A program made the translations under genes and the position numbers. From Haematobacter missouriensis (GTDB lineage Bacteria > Pseudomonadota > Alphaproteobacteria > Rhodobacterales > Rhodobacteraceae), in contig NZ_JFGS01000021.1 in the NCBI RefSeq assembly GCF_000740775.1, forward strand, positions 1 to 64,000: DNA of 64,000 bases, written 5' to 3'. The notes below the pieces were generated by a model. The model searched no databases. It saw only the letters and a list, made by a program, of their open reading frames with translations, and was not told the DNA's origin. This document shows, piece by piece, positions 30,099 to 39,843 of the stretch; the first letter of the stretch is position 1, and every line of letters begins with the position of its first letter.

Positions 30099-32478
30099 TG
30101 CAGCGATCGCCGAAGCGGGTGAAGCGTCGCTCGCACTCGACCCGATCTCGGCGCTGCCGGAATGGTCCGGAAAGGAGAAGCGGCTCGCACATATGCTGCC
30201 CTATGTCAGCCTGGTGGCCGGCAACACCATCCGCACCCGCGGCAATGAGCTGATGCAATGCATCCGGCTTGAAGGGGTGAACAGTACGACTTCCGAGGAC
30301 AGCCATCTTGACCGGATCGGGGCACTGCTCGCGGGTGTGGTCGCGCAGGTCGGGACGGAGTTTTCGTTCTATCTGCACAAGGTCTCAAAGGCGGTGGACA
30401 CGGGCCTGCCGCCGATCCCAGGCGACGGGTTCGCGGCTGCGATTGATGCGTGTTGGCAGGCGCAGCTTGCGAAGAGCGGGCTGCGCGACAAGACCCTGAC
30501 GCTCTCAATCCTGAAACGCCCCGATCCGGGGAGCCGCATCCCCTTCGTTGCTGCGGCCTCCCGCGCGCGGCTGGCCGCTGACACAGCTCGCCGACTGCGC
30601 AAGCTCGATGAGGTGGTGGGCTTCATGCTCTCCAGCTTCTCCGATCTGAAGCCCCGCCTGCTGACCGCCGAAAGCGGAGAACTGCTCGGTTTCCTCGGCA
30701 GCCTGAACACGGGCGAGGAACACCCTCTCTTCCCGGCATCGCGCCTCGGCATCCTCGCCGAAGACGTGGCCAATACCCGCGTGACCTTCCGCGGCGCGGA
30801 GATCCACCTGACTGACGGGGCCGTGGGCGAGAAGTTCGGGGCGATCTTTGCCGTCAAGAACTATCCGGCCAAGACAGACAGCCTGATGCTCGATGAGTTG
30901 AACCTGCCCGTCGACATGGTGGTCACCCATTCCTTTGTGCCGATCAATTCGAACATCATGGCCGGGCGGATCAAACGCCAGCTGCGGCTGATGCAAGCCG
31001 CCAATGATGGTGCGGTCAGCCTCGCGCAAGAGCTGGAACTGGCCCAGGACGATCTGGAATCGAAGCGCCTGATCTTTGGCGAACACCACATGACCGTGGC
31101 GGTCTATGCCCGAAGCCGCGCCCATCTCGACGATATCTGCGCAGAGATCCGTAATATTTCCGCCAGTTCCGGCATCAACCTGATCTCGGAAGGTTTTGGG
31201 TCGCGCGCGCATTACATGGCGCAGCACCCGGGGAACACCGGCGCGCGGAGCCGCAAGGCTGCGATCACCAACCACAATTTCGCGGATCTGGCGACTTTCC
31301 ACCGCACTCCACTTGGGAAGACCGGTGAGGAACTGCCCTGGGGCGTGCCGATCACGCTGTTTCCAACCCCGGAGCGAAGCGGTTTCCGGTTCAGTTTCCA
31401 TGAACAGGGCTCGCCTCTGAAAGAGCCGACCGGCGGGCACACCCTGATCCTCGGACGTCCCGGTTCCGGCAAATCGGTGCTGGCTGCGTTTCTGATGACC
31501 ATGGCCCGCCGGGCCGGGGCACGGCTCTTCATCTTCGACTACCGCGCCGGGATGGAAATGGCTGTTCGCGCCCTTGGCGGCAGCTACGCCACGGTCCGTG
31601 CAGGAAAGCCCACCGGACTGAACCCGCTTCAGACCGAGATCGACAATCGCGGCCAGGCCTGGCTGGCCGACTGGCTTGCCACGCTCCTTGAGCGCCGCGA
31701 CCGACCGCTGACGCCGGTGCAGACCAACCGTCTGCAGGAGGTTGTGCGCCAGAATGCTGGCGCCGATCACGCGGGACTTCGCAACTGGTCAGATTTCGCC
31801 TCACTGCTGGTCTCGACCGATGATGACGGCGATCTCTTCGAGCGGATGCAGGAATGGACCGAGACCGGCCGCTATGGCTGGATCTTCGGGGCCAACCCGC
31901 AAGACGGCTTTTCGCTCGGCGGCGAGGTTTCCGGCTTCGACCTGACCGGTATTCTCGATTCCGAGAGTGAGCGCGAGCGGATGGCCGTGCTCTCTTACCT
32001 CTTCCGCCGGGTCGAGCGGGTGATTGAGGATCGACGCCCTACGGTGATCCTGATCGACGAGGCCTGGAAAGCGCTCGACAATGGCTACTTCGCGGATCGG
32101 CTGAGCAACTGGCTGGTCACCGCCCGCAAACAGAACGCGGTCGTTGTGATGATGACCCAATACGCGAGCCAACTCGAGCGCACGCGCACCGGCAAGACCA
32201 TTGTCGAGGCGGTGCCGACACAGATCCTGCTGCCAAACATCCGCGCCAGCGCGGCCGATTACGCGATGCTCGGTCTCAGCGAGAAGGAACTCGATGTCCT
32301 TCTGGGTGTGGGTACCGCATCGCGCCTAGCGCTGGTGCGCGACGACCGAGGCTCGGTTGTCATCGATGCCGATCTCTCAGCCCTCGGCCCTCTCGTGACC
32401 GTCCTTGGCGGGATGGAGAAGGGCGAGCAACTCGTGGGGGCGGATTACCGCGACCGCCCTGATTTCTGGAAGGTGTAG
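30088..32478 (+). CDS. virB4: VirB4 secretion ATPase
   Basis: 796-residue ATPase that powers pilus biogenesis and substrate transfer at the inner membrane. The N-terminal CagE/TrbE/VirB domain is present. The C-terminal RecA-like domain shows Walker A LGRPGSGKSVLA (~456), Walker B VILIDEAWKALD (~655) and the MMTQYASQLE motif. Normal length. It is the best marker that this is an MPF-T (VirB) type system. Confidence 0.96.
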   Translation: MPHDAAIAEAGEASLALDPISALPEWSGKEKRLAHMLPYVSLVAGNTIRTRGNELMQCIRLEGVNSTTSEDSHLDRIGALLAGVVAQVGTEFSFYLHKVSKAVDTGLPPIPGDGFAAAIDACWQAQLAKSGLRDKTLTLSILKRPDPGSRIPFVAAASRARLAADTARRLRKLDEVVGFMLSSFSDLKPRLLTAESGELLGFLGSLNTGEEHPLFPASRLGILAEDVANTRVTFRGAEIHLTDGAVGEKFGAIFAVKNYPAKTDSLMLDELNLPVDMVVTHSFVPINSNIMAGRIKRQLRLMQAANDGAVSLAQELELAQDDLESKRLIFGEHHMTVAVYARSRAHLDDICAEIRNISASSGINLISEGFGSRAHYMAQHPGNTGARSRKAAITNHNFADLATFHRTPLGKTGEELPWGVPITLFPTPERSGFRFSFHEQGSPLKEPTGGHTLILGRPGSGKSVLAAFLMTMARRAGARLFIFDYRAGMEMAVRALGGSYATVRAGKPTGLNPLQTEIDNRGQAWLADWLATLLERRDRPLTPVQTNRLQEVVRQNAGADHAGLRNWSDFASLLVSTDDDGDLFERMQEWTETGRYGWIFGANPQDGFSLGGEVSGFDLTGILDSESERERMAVLSYLFRRVERVIEDRRPTVILIDEAWKALDNGYFADRLSNWLVTARKQNAVVVMMTQYASQLERTRTGKTIVEAVPTQILLPNIRASAADYAMLGLSEKELDVLLGVGTASRLALVRDDRGSVVIDADLSALGPLVTVLGGMEKGEQLVGADYRDRPDFWKV

Positions 32479-32482
32479 TGTG

Positions 32483-32692
32483 ATGTCTCGTGTAAATGGT
32501 GCCCGGCTTATCCATCTTCCTGTCCTCGGCAGTCTCCTGCTCCTTGCCGCTTGTGCAGGCGGGCAGGCCCCACGGGCCAATTGCTTCAGTTTCGCCGAGC
32601 GTCCCTCCGGCGTCACGGTCTCGACCATGGGCGGCGAGGTCTCGCGAGCGGCAGACCCCTGCGCCTTCACCCTGATTGGCGTGGCGGACTGA
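32483..32692 (+). CDS. Small lipoprotein, possible VirB7 equivalent
   Basis: 69 residues with a clear lipoprotein signal: basic start, LGSLLLLAACAGG with the lipobox cysteine near residue 22. The mature part is short and contains two further cysteines. VirB7 proteins are small outer-membrane lipoproteins that stabilise VirB9, and this is the only lipoprotein inside the operon, but position and size are the sole grounds for that guess. Confidence 0.6.
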   Translation: MSRVNGARLIHLPVLGSLLLLAACAGGQAPRANCFSFAERPSGVTVSTMGGEVSRAADPCAFTLIGVAD

Positions 32693-32696
32693 CGGT

Positions 32697-33854
32697 ATGG
32701 CCCGGATTCTGGCACCGATCCTGCCACAGGTCCTCATTGGGATTTCGCTGGCGCAGCCCTTGGGCGCACAAGGCGTGCCGACCTTTGACGCTCAGGGCTT
32801 TGCCAGGACAGCAGCGACGATTGCGCAACGGGATCTGGACATCGCGTTGCAACGGGATCGGCTGGCCCGGGAAGAGGAACTGGCCGATATCGAGCGCCAG
32901 CAACTGGCCTCACTTGAAAGCATCCTTCGCACGATGACCACCGGCGCGAGCGCTTCTGTCGGCGCGACCGTTGCAGCGCTGGAGGCCGGGAATGGGGAGG
33001 GGACGGCGGCCTCGGCAGTCTATGCGAACGAGGACGGCAACCCTGCCGCGACCCGTCTGTTCGGCGACGCCCGCGAGACGGTTGAAGAGCTGATCATCCG
33101 TGCCGCCCGCGACACCCATTCTCTTTCCGGCGTGTCGCGCGCCGGTCTGACACTGGTGCAATGGCGCTGCCTGCTTCAGGCCCTGATCTGGCAGGAAAGC
33201 CGCTTCCAGATCGGCGCTCGTTCTCCGGCGGGGGCGTTTGGCCTCACGCAGATCATGCCTGGTACTGCCGGCGATCTCGGCATCTACCCGGCCTATTACG
33301 ATGATCCCTATCTGCAGGTGACCGGCGGTGCACGCTATCTCGCGCAGATGCTCGGCATGTTTGACGGCAACATCATCTATGCGCTGGCCGCCTATAACGC
33401 CGGGCCCGGCCGTGTGCAGCAATACAGCGGCGTGCCGCCGTTTGCTGAGACGCAGAACTATGTCGTGGTGATCCCTGCGCAGTACAACCGATACCTCGCG
33501 ATGGTGGGCGGTCCCGATGCCCTCGGCACCATCGACCCAGTGCTTCTGGCAAATGCGAATTTCAGCCTCTCGGCGCACGGATCCGGCGTTTATGGCGACT
33601 ATTCCATGGTCTCGGTTCAGGCGGCCGCACAGCGTATTATTAACATAATAGAGCTTATCGGAACAACCGAAGACGTGCAGGCGGCCATCGCGCTCAACAC
33701 CTATGCGCGTGCCGAACTGGCCCGGATCGTCGCCACCCGCACCCGCCTGAAGGCGGCGCAAACCCAACCCCTCAGTGATGAGCAGCTGGCAATGGCTGCA
33801 GCCCAGGCGGCCGAGCGGCGGTTCATGGATTTTACAATGGAGGATCTGCGATGA
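32697..33854 (+). CDS. VirB5-like protein with an embedded lytic transglycosylase domain
   Basis: 385 residues. The N-terminus (signal, then GAQGVPTFDAQGFARTAATIAQ, followed by a charged coiled-coil with DIALQRDRLAREEELADIE) and the C-terminus (AAERRFMDFTMEDLR) match the next gene, a VirB5 homologue (GVPTVDTQNIAQEI and EERRYMDFTMPSLE). In between, about residues 140-270 form an SLT-type lytic transglycosylase: LIWQESRFQIGARSPAGAFG with the catalytic Glu, LTQIMPGTA, and ALAAYNAGPGRV. So a peptidoglycan-cutting domain is lodged in a pilus-tip type scaffold. It overlaps the next gene by four bases. The operon therefore encodes two transglycosylases, this one and VirB1. Confidence 0.85.
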   Translation: MARILAPILPQVLIGISLAQPLGAQGVPTFDAQGFARTAATIAQRDLDIALQRDRLAREEELADIERQQLASLESILRTMTTGASASVGATVAALEAGNGEGTAASAVYANEDGNPAATRLFGDARETVEELIIRAARDTHSLSGVSRAGLTLVQWRCLLQALIWQESRFQIGARSPAGAFGLTQIMPGTAGDLGIYPAYYDDPYLQVTGGARYLAQMLGMFDGNIIYALAAYNAGPGRVQQYSGVPPFAETQNYVVVIPAQYNRYLAMVGGPDALGTIDPVLLANANFSLSAHGSGVYGDYSMVSVQAAAQRIINIIELIGTTEDVQAAIALNTYARAELARIVATRTRLKAAQTQPLSDEQLAMAAAQAAERRFMDFTMEDLR

Positions 33855-34621
33855 GATATCTGCTGATCAGCACTGCCCTCTGCCTTGGCCTTGCCGCCGG
33901 CGCCTCCGCGCAAGGTGTGCCTACGGTTGATACCCAGAACATCGCCCAGGAAATCCGCCAGCTTCAGCAGATGCTGGAAGATTTCGGGATCCAGAGCGAT
34001 ATCTTCGAGAATGCGCTCGAACAGCTTGAAGTGCTCCAGCAGCAATTCGACCAGCTTCAGACCATGTATGCCTCGCTGACCGGGCCGCGCGAGATTCTCG
34101 GCCTCATCATGGGCGGCGAGCTCGATCAGCTGCTGGACGCCAAATTCGAGGACATCCCCGGCCTGATCCGGGGCATCCAGCAAGGCGATTGGAGCAATCT
34201 GCTCGGTGTGACCGCCGGACCGATGCGCACTCAGATGCAGGCGGCGCTCGCAAGTGCGGGCTTCGACGAGGATTCGCTCCGCGAGATAGCGACCAGTGGC
34301 AATCCAAGCGCTGAGGGGATCGCAACGCGCGCAACCACCGGCGCCGTGCTCTCGGCTGCCGCGCAGAACAGCCACGAAGAAGCCGCGCAGTCCCTTGCCC
34401 GGGTTGAGCGCCTGGTCGCGATGATCCCGGACATGGAGGATCTGAAGGCATCGATGGACCACAACACCCGGGTCACGGCGGAACTCGCGATTGCCATGAC
34501 CCGGATGTGGGAGCTGGAGGCAATCCAGACCATCGGGGCCGGCAATGCTGGCGTGGTCGATGCCGCGACCATTGCTGAAGAGCGGCGCTACATGGATTTC
34601 ACCATGCCGAGTCTCGAGTGA
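33851..34621 (+). CDS. virB5: VirB5 minor pilin / pilus-tip protein
   Basis: 256-residue secreted helical protein of the VirB5/TrbJ group, usually at the pilus tip. Signal peptide LLISTALCLGLAAGASAQG; coiled-coil stretch around residues 30-75 (IRQLQQMLEDFGIQSDIFEN); conserved end RRYMDFTMPSLE. Start and stop overlap both neighbours by four bases. It appears to be the parent form of the preceding transglycosylase-bearing paralogue. Confidence 0.82.
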   Translation: MRYLLISTALCLGLAAGASAQGVPTVDTQNIAQEIRQLQQMLEDFGIQSDIFENALEQLEVLQQQFDQLQTMYASLTGPREILGLIMGGELDQLLDAKFEDIPGLIRGIQQGDWSNLLGVTAGPMRTQMQAALASAGFDEDSLREIATSGNPSAEGIATRATTGAVLSAAAQNSHEEAAQSLARVERLVAMIPDMEDLKASMDHNTRVTAELAIAMTRMWELEAIQTIGAGNAGVVDAATIAEERRYMDFTMPSLE

Positions 34622-35286
34622 GCGCGGCAGATCCTGAGATGAGCATCCGGGAAGTTGTCGAAGAAGAACTGGTCTATGGTGCGCTGCGCCGGGAACGGCA
34701 GTGGCGAGTGATTGGCATCGCCGGCGCGGGCTTTGGTGTTCTCGGCTGCCTGGCGGCGGCGGCCGTCGCGATCTTCGTCGATCCGCCGCTGCCGGTGGTG
34801 GTGCCCTATGATCCCGAAAGCGGTCTCGCGCTGCCGAATGCCACGGTTGAGGCCGTGCGCCTCTCCGAGCGCCCGGCGGTGATCGAGTCGCAGATCTACC
34901 GCTACATCCTGGATCGCGAAACCTATAACCAGCTCGACAATGATTTGCGGGTGAACCGGGTTCTGGCGCAATCGGCGGGCGCCGCCGAAGCCGGCATGCG
35001 GGCGATGTGGACCAGCGGGCAGGAGAGTTTCCCGCCCACGCGCTATGGGCCTTCCGCCGAGATGGCGGTCGAGATTGCCAGCATCACCCTGATTGGCGAG
35101 AACCGGGCGCAGGTCCGGCTGCGCAAACGCCTGACCAGCCCGCAGGGCGGACAGGTCGGTCTCTTCACGGCAACGCTGATGTTCGAGTTCCGGCCCGAGC
35201 GCGCCCGCAGCATCGATGATGTCTGGCAGAACCCCTTCGGCTTCACCGTGACCCAATATGCCATCAGATCGGACCGGTCGGAATGA
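34618..35286 (+). CDS. virB8: VirB8
   Basis: 222-residue inner-membrane assembly factor. A short cytoplasmic start is followed by one membrane segment (VIGIAGAGFGVLGCLAAAAVAIF, residues ~32-54) and a periplasmic NTF2-like domain with YRYILDRETYN and NPFGFTVTQYAI near the end. It starts at a GTG overlapping the virB5 stop; an ATG seven codons later is an alternative. Confidence 0.92.
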   Translation: MSAADPEMSIREVVEEELVYGALRRERQWRVIGIAGAGFGVLGCLAAAAVAIFVDPPLPVVVPYDPESGLALPNATVEAVRLSERPAVIESQIYRYILDRETYNQLDNDLRVNRVLAQSAGAAEAGMRAMWTSGQESFPPTRYGPSAEMAVEIASITLIGENRAQVRLRKRLTSPQGGQVGLFTATLMFEFRPERARSIDDVWQNPFGFTVTQYAIRSDRSE

Positions 35287-36023
35287 ACTGCTTCAGGCCA
35301 TGCGCCCTGCCCCGCCTCCTCTCTCCTTCCCGGCTTCTTGCTGCCGCACTCATCGCCATGGCTGCCCTGCCCGCTTTCGCGGAAACCACGCCGCGCCCAG
35401 GTGGCCATGACCGTCGGGTGCGGATTGCCACCTGGACCGAGGGTCAGGTCTATCGGGTGGTCACCAACCTGACCCGCGTCACCTCGGTCGAGTTCGGTGA
35501 GGGAGAAACGATCCGCTCGATCATTGCCGGTGACACCTCCGGGTTTCAGTTCGATGGTGTCCCGGGCGGCCGTGCCTTTGCAATCAAACCGGTAGCTTCC
35601 GGGGTGGCGACCAATATCACTGTCTATACCAACCGGCGGTCCTATTATTTCCACGTGGTCGAGGCGCGCGAGACCCCGCATTACGTCGTGCAGTTCCGCT
35701 ATCCCGACAGCACCACGCCAGCGGCGAATGCCGTGGCAGCAGGGGCGCCGAACAGCAATTATGCGGTCAGCAGCCAGACCGAGTTCACCCCGACCGCTGT
35801 GTGGGATGATGGCACCTTCACCTACTTCCGCTTCCCGCGGAACGCGCCGATCCCGGCGATCTTCCGCTGGACCGGCGGCCGCGAGCGCACGGTCAATTCG
35901 GTGGCGCAGGACGAAGGGGTGATCCGCGTGTCTGGCATCCACCGCCAATGGGTGCTGCGCCTTGGTGAAGAGGTGATCTGCATCCAAGACATGTCGGGCG
36001 ATGCTGGCGAGGCCGCGTCATGA
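35283..36023 (+). CDS. virB9: VirB9
   Basis: 246-residue periplasmic/outer-membrane core subunit. Signal peptide in the first 33 residues (LLAAALIAMAALPAFAET). The family pattern DRRVRIATWTEGQVYRV, TNITVYTNRRSYYFHV, and the C-terminal VWDDGTFTYFRFPRNAPIPA identify it. Overlaps virB8 and virB10 by four bases each. Confidence 0.94.
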   Translation: MNCFRPCALPRLLSPSRLLAAALIAMAALPAFAETTPRPGGHDRRVRIATWTEGQVYRVVTNLTRVTSVEFGEGETIRSIIAGDTSGFQFDGVPGGRAFAIKPVASGVATNITVYTNRRSYYFHVVEARETPHYVVQFRYPDSTTPAANAVAAGAPNSNYAVSSQTEFTPTAVWDDGTFTYFRFPRNAPIPAIFRWTGGRERTVNSVAQDEGVIRVSGIHRQWVLRLGEEVICIQDMSGDAGEAAS

Positions 36024-37333
36024 GCAGCGAGCCCGACGATCTTTCCGCCCGCCTTGCCGCCATCGAAGCGTCAACCGCAAAACGCAAGGGCCGCGCCCGC
36101 CCTTCCCTCTTCACGGCCCTTCTGGGCACCGGTGCCATCCTGACCGTCGGTGGCCTCGGCTGGATGCTGATGCAACCAAAGTCGGAACCCACCATGCCGA
36201 CCGCCGCCGCCGAGGAATTCCAGACGGCAGGCACGGGCTTTGGAGAGTTCCCGCCAACGCCTGTCCCGGAGCCTGCGCCCACACCTGCCCCGGTTCCGGA
36301 AGGGCCAAGTGCGGCTGAACTTGAGCTCCGTGAAACCCTTGCCACGTTGCAGGCTGAACTTGCAGAGCTGCGCGCAAGGCCGATTGAGGCTGGGGATCCG
36401 GCAGCGCAGGCGGCAATCGCCGAGCTGACCGCGCAGATGGCGGCATTGGAAGCCGCATCGGCAGAGGCGCGGTCCGCGCTTGAGCGGCAGTTGGTCGAAC
36501 GGGATCGCGAGTTGGAGCGGATCCGGATGGATCTGGAGATCGCGCGTTTGGGGCCTCCGGGAGGGGGCGAGGAAGATGCACGGCTTGCCGAGCTGGAACG
36601 CCGTCGCGCCGCTGAGGCCGCCGCGCGCGAGGCCCGGGTGAACTCGCCCATGCTGGCCTGGTCCGGGATGGGCGGCGGCGCCGATGGCGAAAGCGGGGTC
36701 GAGGCCGCCCGCCTCAGCGCCGATGAGGCCTTTGTCCGCGGCGGCGCCTCGCCCGCGCCTGTAACCCGCGCCGAGCTTATCGTGAACCCGGGCCATACCG
36801 TTGTACAGGGCACGATGATCCAGGCCGTGCTGGAGACCGCGATGGACAGCACCTTGCCCGGTGTGATCCGTGCTGTGGTCTCCGAAGATGTGCATTCCTT
36901 CGACGGCACCCGTGTCTTGATCCCGCGCGGTGCGCAGCTTATCGGACGCTACCGCTCCGAAGTCTCGCTGGCGCAATCCCGTGTCATGGTTGGCTGGGAC
37001 CGCATCATCCTTCCCGACAACCAGACGGTTGCGATCAGCGCCTTCGGGGGCGACCAACTCGGGCGCTCCGGTGTCACCGGCGATGTGGACACCCGCTTTG
37101 GCCAGCGCTTCGGCTCGGCGGCGCTGATTTCGCTGATCGGGGCTGTGCCCGCAGCCGCTGTGGCCAGTATCGACGACGAGGCGACCTCGGAGGCTGCCAG
37201 CGATGTTGCGGGCGATCTGCGCGATGCCAGCCGCAGCGTCATGCAGGACTACCTGTCGATACGCCCGGTGATCCGCGTTCCGCAGGGCGCCCGCATCACC
37301 GTCATGGTCGACCGCGATCTGGAGATCCTCTGA
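36020..37333 (+). CDS. virB10: VirB10
   Basis: 437-residue channel subunit spanning both membranes. One inner-membrane segment (SLFTALLGTGAILTVGGLGW, ~33-52), a Pro-rich stretch (PVPEPAPTPAPVPEGP), a long Glu/Ala coiled-coil (~100-190) and the conserved TrbI/VirB10 barrel: TMIQAVLETAMDSTLPGVIR, GTRVLIPRGAQLIGRY and VGWDRIILPDNQTV. The antenna part near FGSAALISLIGAVPAAAVAS is present. Complete. Confidence 0.95.
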   Translation: MSSEPDDLSARLAAIEASTAKRKGRARPSLFTALLGTGAILTVGGLGWMLMQPKSEPTMPTAAAEEFQTAGTGFGEFPPTPVPEPAPTPAPVPEGPSAAELELRETLATLQAELAELRARPIEAGDPAAQAAIAELTAQMAALEAASAEARSALERQLVERDRELERIRMDLEIARLGPPGGGEEDARLAELERRRAAEAAAREARVNSPMLAWSGMGGGADGESGVEAARLSADEAFVRGGASPAPVTRAELIVNPGHTVVQGTMIQAVLETAMDSTLPGVIRAVVSEDVHSFDGTRVLIPRGAQLIGRYRSEVSLAQSRVMVGWDRIILPDNQTVAISAFGGDQLGRSGVTGDVDTRFGQRFGSAALISLIGAVPAAAVASIDDEATSEAASDVAGDLRDASRSVMQDYLSIRPVIRVPQGARITVMVDRDLEIL

Positions 37334-38337
37334 TGGCGGCAAGCTATCTCGAAGCCTCCCTCGCCCGCCTCGGCGACGCAATCCGCCGACCGGATGTGAT
37401 CGAGATCTGCATCAATCCCGATGGAAGGGTCTGGGGCGAGTTCCAGGGCGATCATTTCATGCGGGATCTAGGGCGCCCGCTCTCGCTCACGGAGATACGG
37501 GACCTTGGCAACCAGATCGCCTCGGCGGCAAATACCACGCTCAGCGCCCGCAAACCCATCGTCTCGGTCAGCATTACTTGGGGAGATCGACCAATCCGGG
37601 CGCAGGTGATTCAGCCGCCGGCGGTCGAGGGCGGGTTTTCCATCTCGCTGCGCTTCTTCTCCACTCTGCCGCTGGAGAAGATCAGTCTCGGGTTTCTCTA
37701 CGGGCGTGAACGAAGCCTTGAGGGGTTGCGCAAGGAACGCAATCTCGCGCTGCGCACCGTTGTCGCATCTGGGGATATCGAAGCGTCGTTGCGGTTCTGC
37801 GTCGAGAACAAGCTCAACATGATCGTCTCGGGCGGCACCTCGACCGGCAAGACGGTCGCGGCCCGCAAGATCCTCTCCCTTGTCCCAGTCGAAGAACGCA
37901 TCCTGACCATCGAGGAGGCGGCCGAGTTGCGTCCCGAGCAGCCGAATGTGGTGACTCTAATCTCGGACCGAGAGTCCGAGATGCGCAGCGCGGATGCGCT
38001 GCTGACCTCGACCCTACGGATGCGACCCGACCGGATCGTTCTGGGCGAGGTGCGGGGCAAGGAGGCGCTCACCTTCCTTGAGGCGATCAACACCGGCCAT
38101 GGCGGATCGCTGACCACCCTCCATGCCGAGACGCCGCAACTCGCGGTCCGCCGCCTTGCCATCGCCGCCCTGAAGACCGACCTGCCGATGACCTATGCCG
38201 ACATGATCACCTACATCGAGGGCTCGATCGACGTGATCATCCAGGCGGGCCGCCATGAGGGCGCGCGCGGCATTACCGAATTCTACCTGCCCGGCATGGG
38301 CGAGGAAGAGGCCCGCACCTGCCTTGCCGCCGAATGA
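37333..38337 (+). CDS. virB11: VirB11 secretion ATPase
   Basis: 334-residue hexameric traffic ATPase on the cytoplasmic side of the channel. Walker A SGGTSTGKTVAA (~165), the Asp box/Walker B region with LRMRPDRIVLGEVRGKEAL, and the His box GHGGSLTTLHAE are all present. It overlaps virB10 by one base and the following gene region at its stop. Confidence 0.95.
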   Translation: MAASYLEASLARLGDAIRRPDVIEICINPDGRVWGEFQGDHFMRDLGRPLSLTEIRDLGNQIASAANTTLSARKPIVSVSITWGDRPIRAQVIQPPAVEGGFSISLRFFSTLPLEKISLGFLYGRERSLEGLRKERNLALRTVVASGDIEASLRFCVENKLNMIVSGGTSTGKTVAARKILSLVPVEERILTIEEAAELRPEQPNVVTLISDRESEMRSADALLTSTLRMRPDRIVLGEVRGKEALTFLEAINTGHGGSLTTLHAETPQLAVRRLAIAALKTDLPMTYADMITYIEGSIDVIIQAGRHEGARGITEFYLPGMGEEEARTCLAAE

Positions 38338-38351
38338 TGAAAGGAAACCCC

Positions 38352-38765
38352 ATGCATATGCTCTGCCTCGCCGCTGCCTTCGCGACCACCGCGCTTCCGG
38401 CGCTTGCCCAGACCCCCGTCACCAATGATCTGACGGTGACGATGGAACCGCAGCGATACCGCATCTGCAACGAGCGGCCGGAGCGTCCTGCATGGGCGGA
38501 TGAGTTGCGCATCCGTGAGGCGTGGAAGGCTGTCACCCTGATGGGCCTCTATGAATTGCGGGCATGGGAGAACATCGTCAGCCTCGGGAATTGCTCCTGC
38601 GAGGTCAGGTTTCCGGACTGGGCAGCGGCGGACGCCGAGTATCGAGAGCGCTTCTTCGATCTGGCACAGGGCGAGCAAACCGCTTTGCGCCGAGAGCTGA
38701 GATCAAACCAGAACGCGCTTGCCGGCCAAGTCCGAACGATCTGCGAAGCCCAGGGCAACTGGTAG
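38352..38765 (+). CDS. Exported protein of the transfer operon
   Basis: 137-residue secreted protein, no family recognised. Signal peptide HMLCLAAAFATTALPALAQT. Three cysteines (ICNERPE, NCSCEV) suggest a disulfide-bonded periplasmic protein. The ATG at 38352 has AAAGGA upstream; two ATGs at 38334-38339 overlap the virB11 stop. It sits between virB11 and virB6 and its TAG overlaps the virB6 GTG, so it belongs to the operon. Confidence 0.65.
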   Translation: MHMLCLAAAFATTALPALAQTPVTNDLTVTMEPQRYRICNERPERPAWADELRIREAWKAVTLMGLYELRAWENIVSLGNCSCEVRFPDWAAADAEYRERFFDLAQGEQTALRRELRSNQNALAGQVRTICEAQGNW

Positions 38766-39790
38766 TGGGCGTCGTCAGCTGGATGGTCGGTTCCGCCGAT
38801 AGCTTCCTCGCCTCGGTTGCGGAATCGCAGTTCGGGGCGGTGGCGGGTAAGATCGGTACGATCACCCTGCTGATGGTGACCCTTTCCCTGATCGGGCTCT
38901 GTATCAACATGGCCTTCCAGTATCGCAGCATGGATGGCGCCAGTTTCTTCTGGTACCTGCTGAAACTGACCCTGATCGGGTTCTTCGCCTTCAACTGGAC
39001 CCGCTTCAACGCGGTGGCGAACGCTGTGATCGGCGGCCTGGACTACATCGCGGGTGCCCTGGTCTCTTCAGTCGGCGGCGGCGGGGCCGGCGCGACACAT
39101 TTCGCTGGCGAGTTCGATGATCTGATCGAACAGTTCTCGGCCTATCTGAATGCCATCGGCAATAACTTGGGGTGGATGACAGGCGCGATCCTGGGCGGCA
39201 TCGGCCTCATCTTGCTCAGCATCCTCGGCTTCATGACCGGGATCGTTCTGATCTTTGCCAAGATGATGCTCTCGCTGATGTTGGGCCTGGCTCCGGTAAT
39301 GATTGCCCTGTCGCTGTTCGATGCAACCAAGGACTTCTTCCACCGTTGGGTCTCCACAACCGTCAGCTATGCGTTCTACCCGGTGGTGATCGCCGCGATG
39401 TTCTCGACTGTGGTGGGCATGGCAAACGCCCTTCTCACTCAGGTTGGGGACCCGGAATCCGCCACCAACATTGGCTCGCTCATCCCCTTCTTCGTCATGA
39501 TCTTCCTGGCGAAGGGCTTCGTCGCGGCAACGCCCCTGATCGTGCGTGGGCTGTCGGGGAACTTCATGGTGGTTGCCGGCCCAGCCGTCGCCGCCGGGAC
39601 GGCCGCAATGACCCGCGGGATGCTGAATACGCGCGGCGTGCAGGCGCGCGAGCGAATGGGAAATCTCAGCACGGGCGAAATGGTCGGCCGCCAGATCGCC
39701 CAGAATGCGCCCGCCGTGAAATCCGCGGCTCTTGCCGCCGGCGGGCAAATCGTCCGGGTCGCAGAGCGGGCACGGAGGCTCGGGAAGTAG
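38765..39790 (+). CDS. virB6: VirB6/TrbL inner-membrane channel protein
   Basis: 341-residue polytopic membrane protein with about six to seven segments, for example IGTITLLMVTLSLIGLCINM, GAILGGIGLILLSILGFMTG and MMLSLMLGLAPVMIALSLFD. The C-terminal tail is soluble and Ala-rich. Start is a GTG overlapping the previous stop; an ATG at 38783 is possible. Placing virB6 after virB11 differs from the Agrobacterium order, where it precedes virB8. Confidence 0.88.
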   Translation: MGVVSWMVGSADSFLASVAESQFGAVAGKIGTITLLMVTLSLIGLCINMAFQYRSMDGASFFWYLLKLTLIGFFAFNWTRFNAVANAVIGGLDYIAGALVSSVGGGGAGATHFAGEFDDLIEQFSAYLNAIGNNLGWMTGAILGGIGLILLSILGFMTGIVLIFAKMMLSLMLGLAPVMIALSLFDATKDFFHRWVSTTVSYAFYPVVIAAMFSTVVGMANALLTQVGDPESATNIGSLIPFFVMIFLAKGFVAATPLIVRGLSGNFMVVAGPAVAAGTAAMTRGMLNTRGVQARERMGNLSTGEMVGRQIAQNAPAVKSAALAAGGQIVRVAERARRLGK

Positions 39791-39843
39791 GCGCCCTTTC
39801 GAGGGCGAGCCTTCAATCCAGTATCGTAACGAGGAAAGATAAG

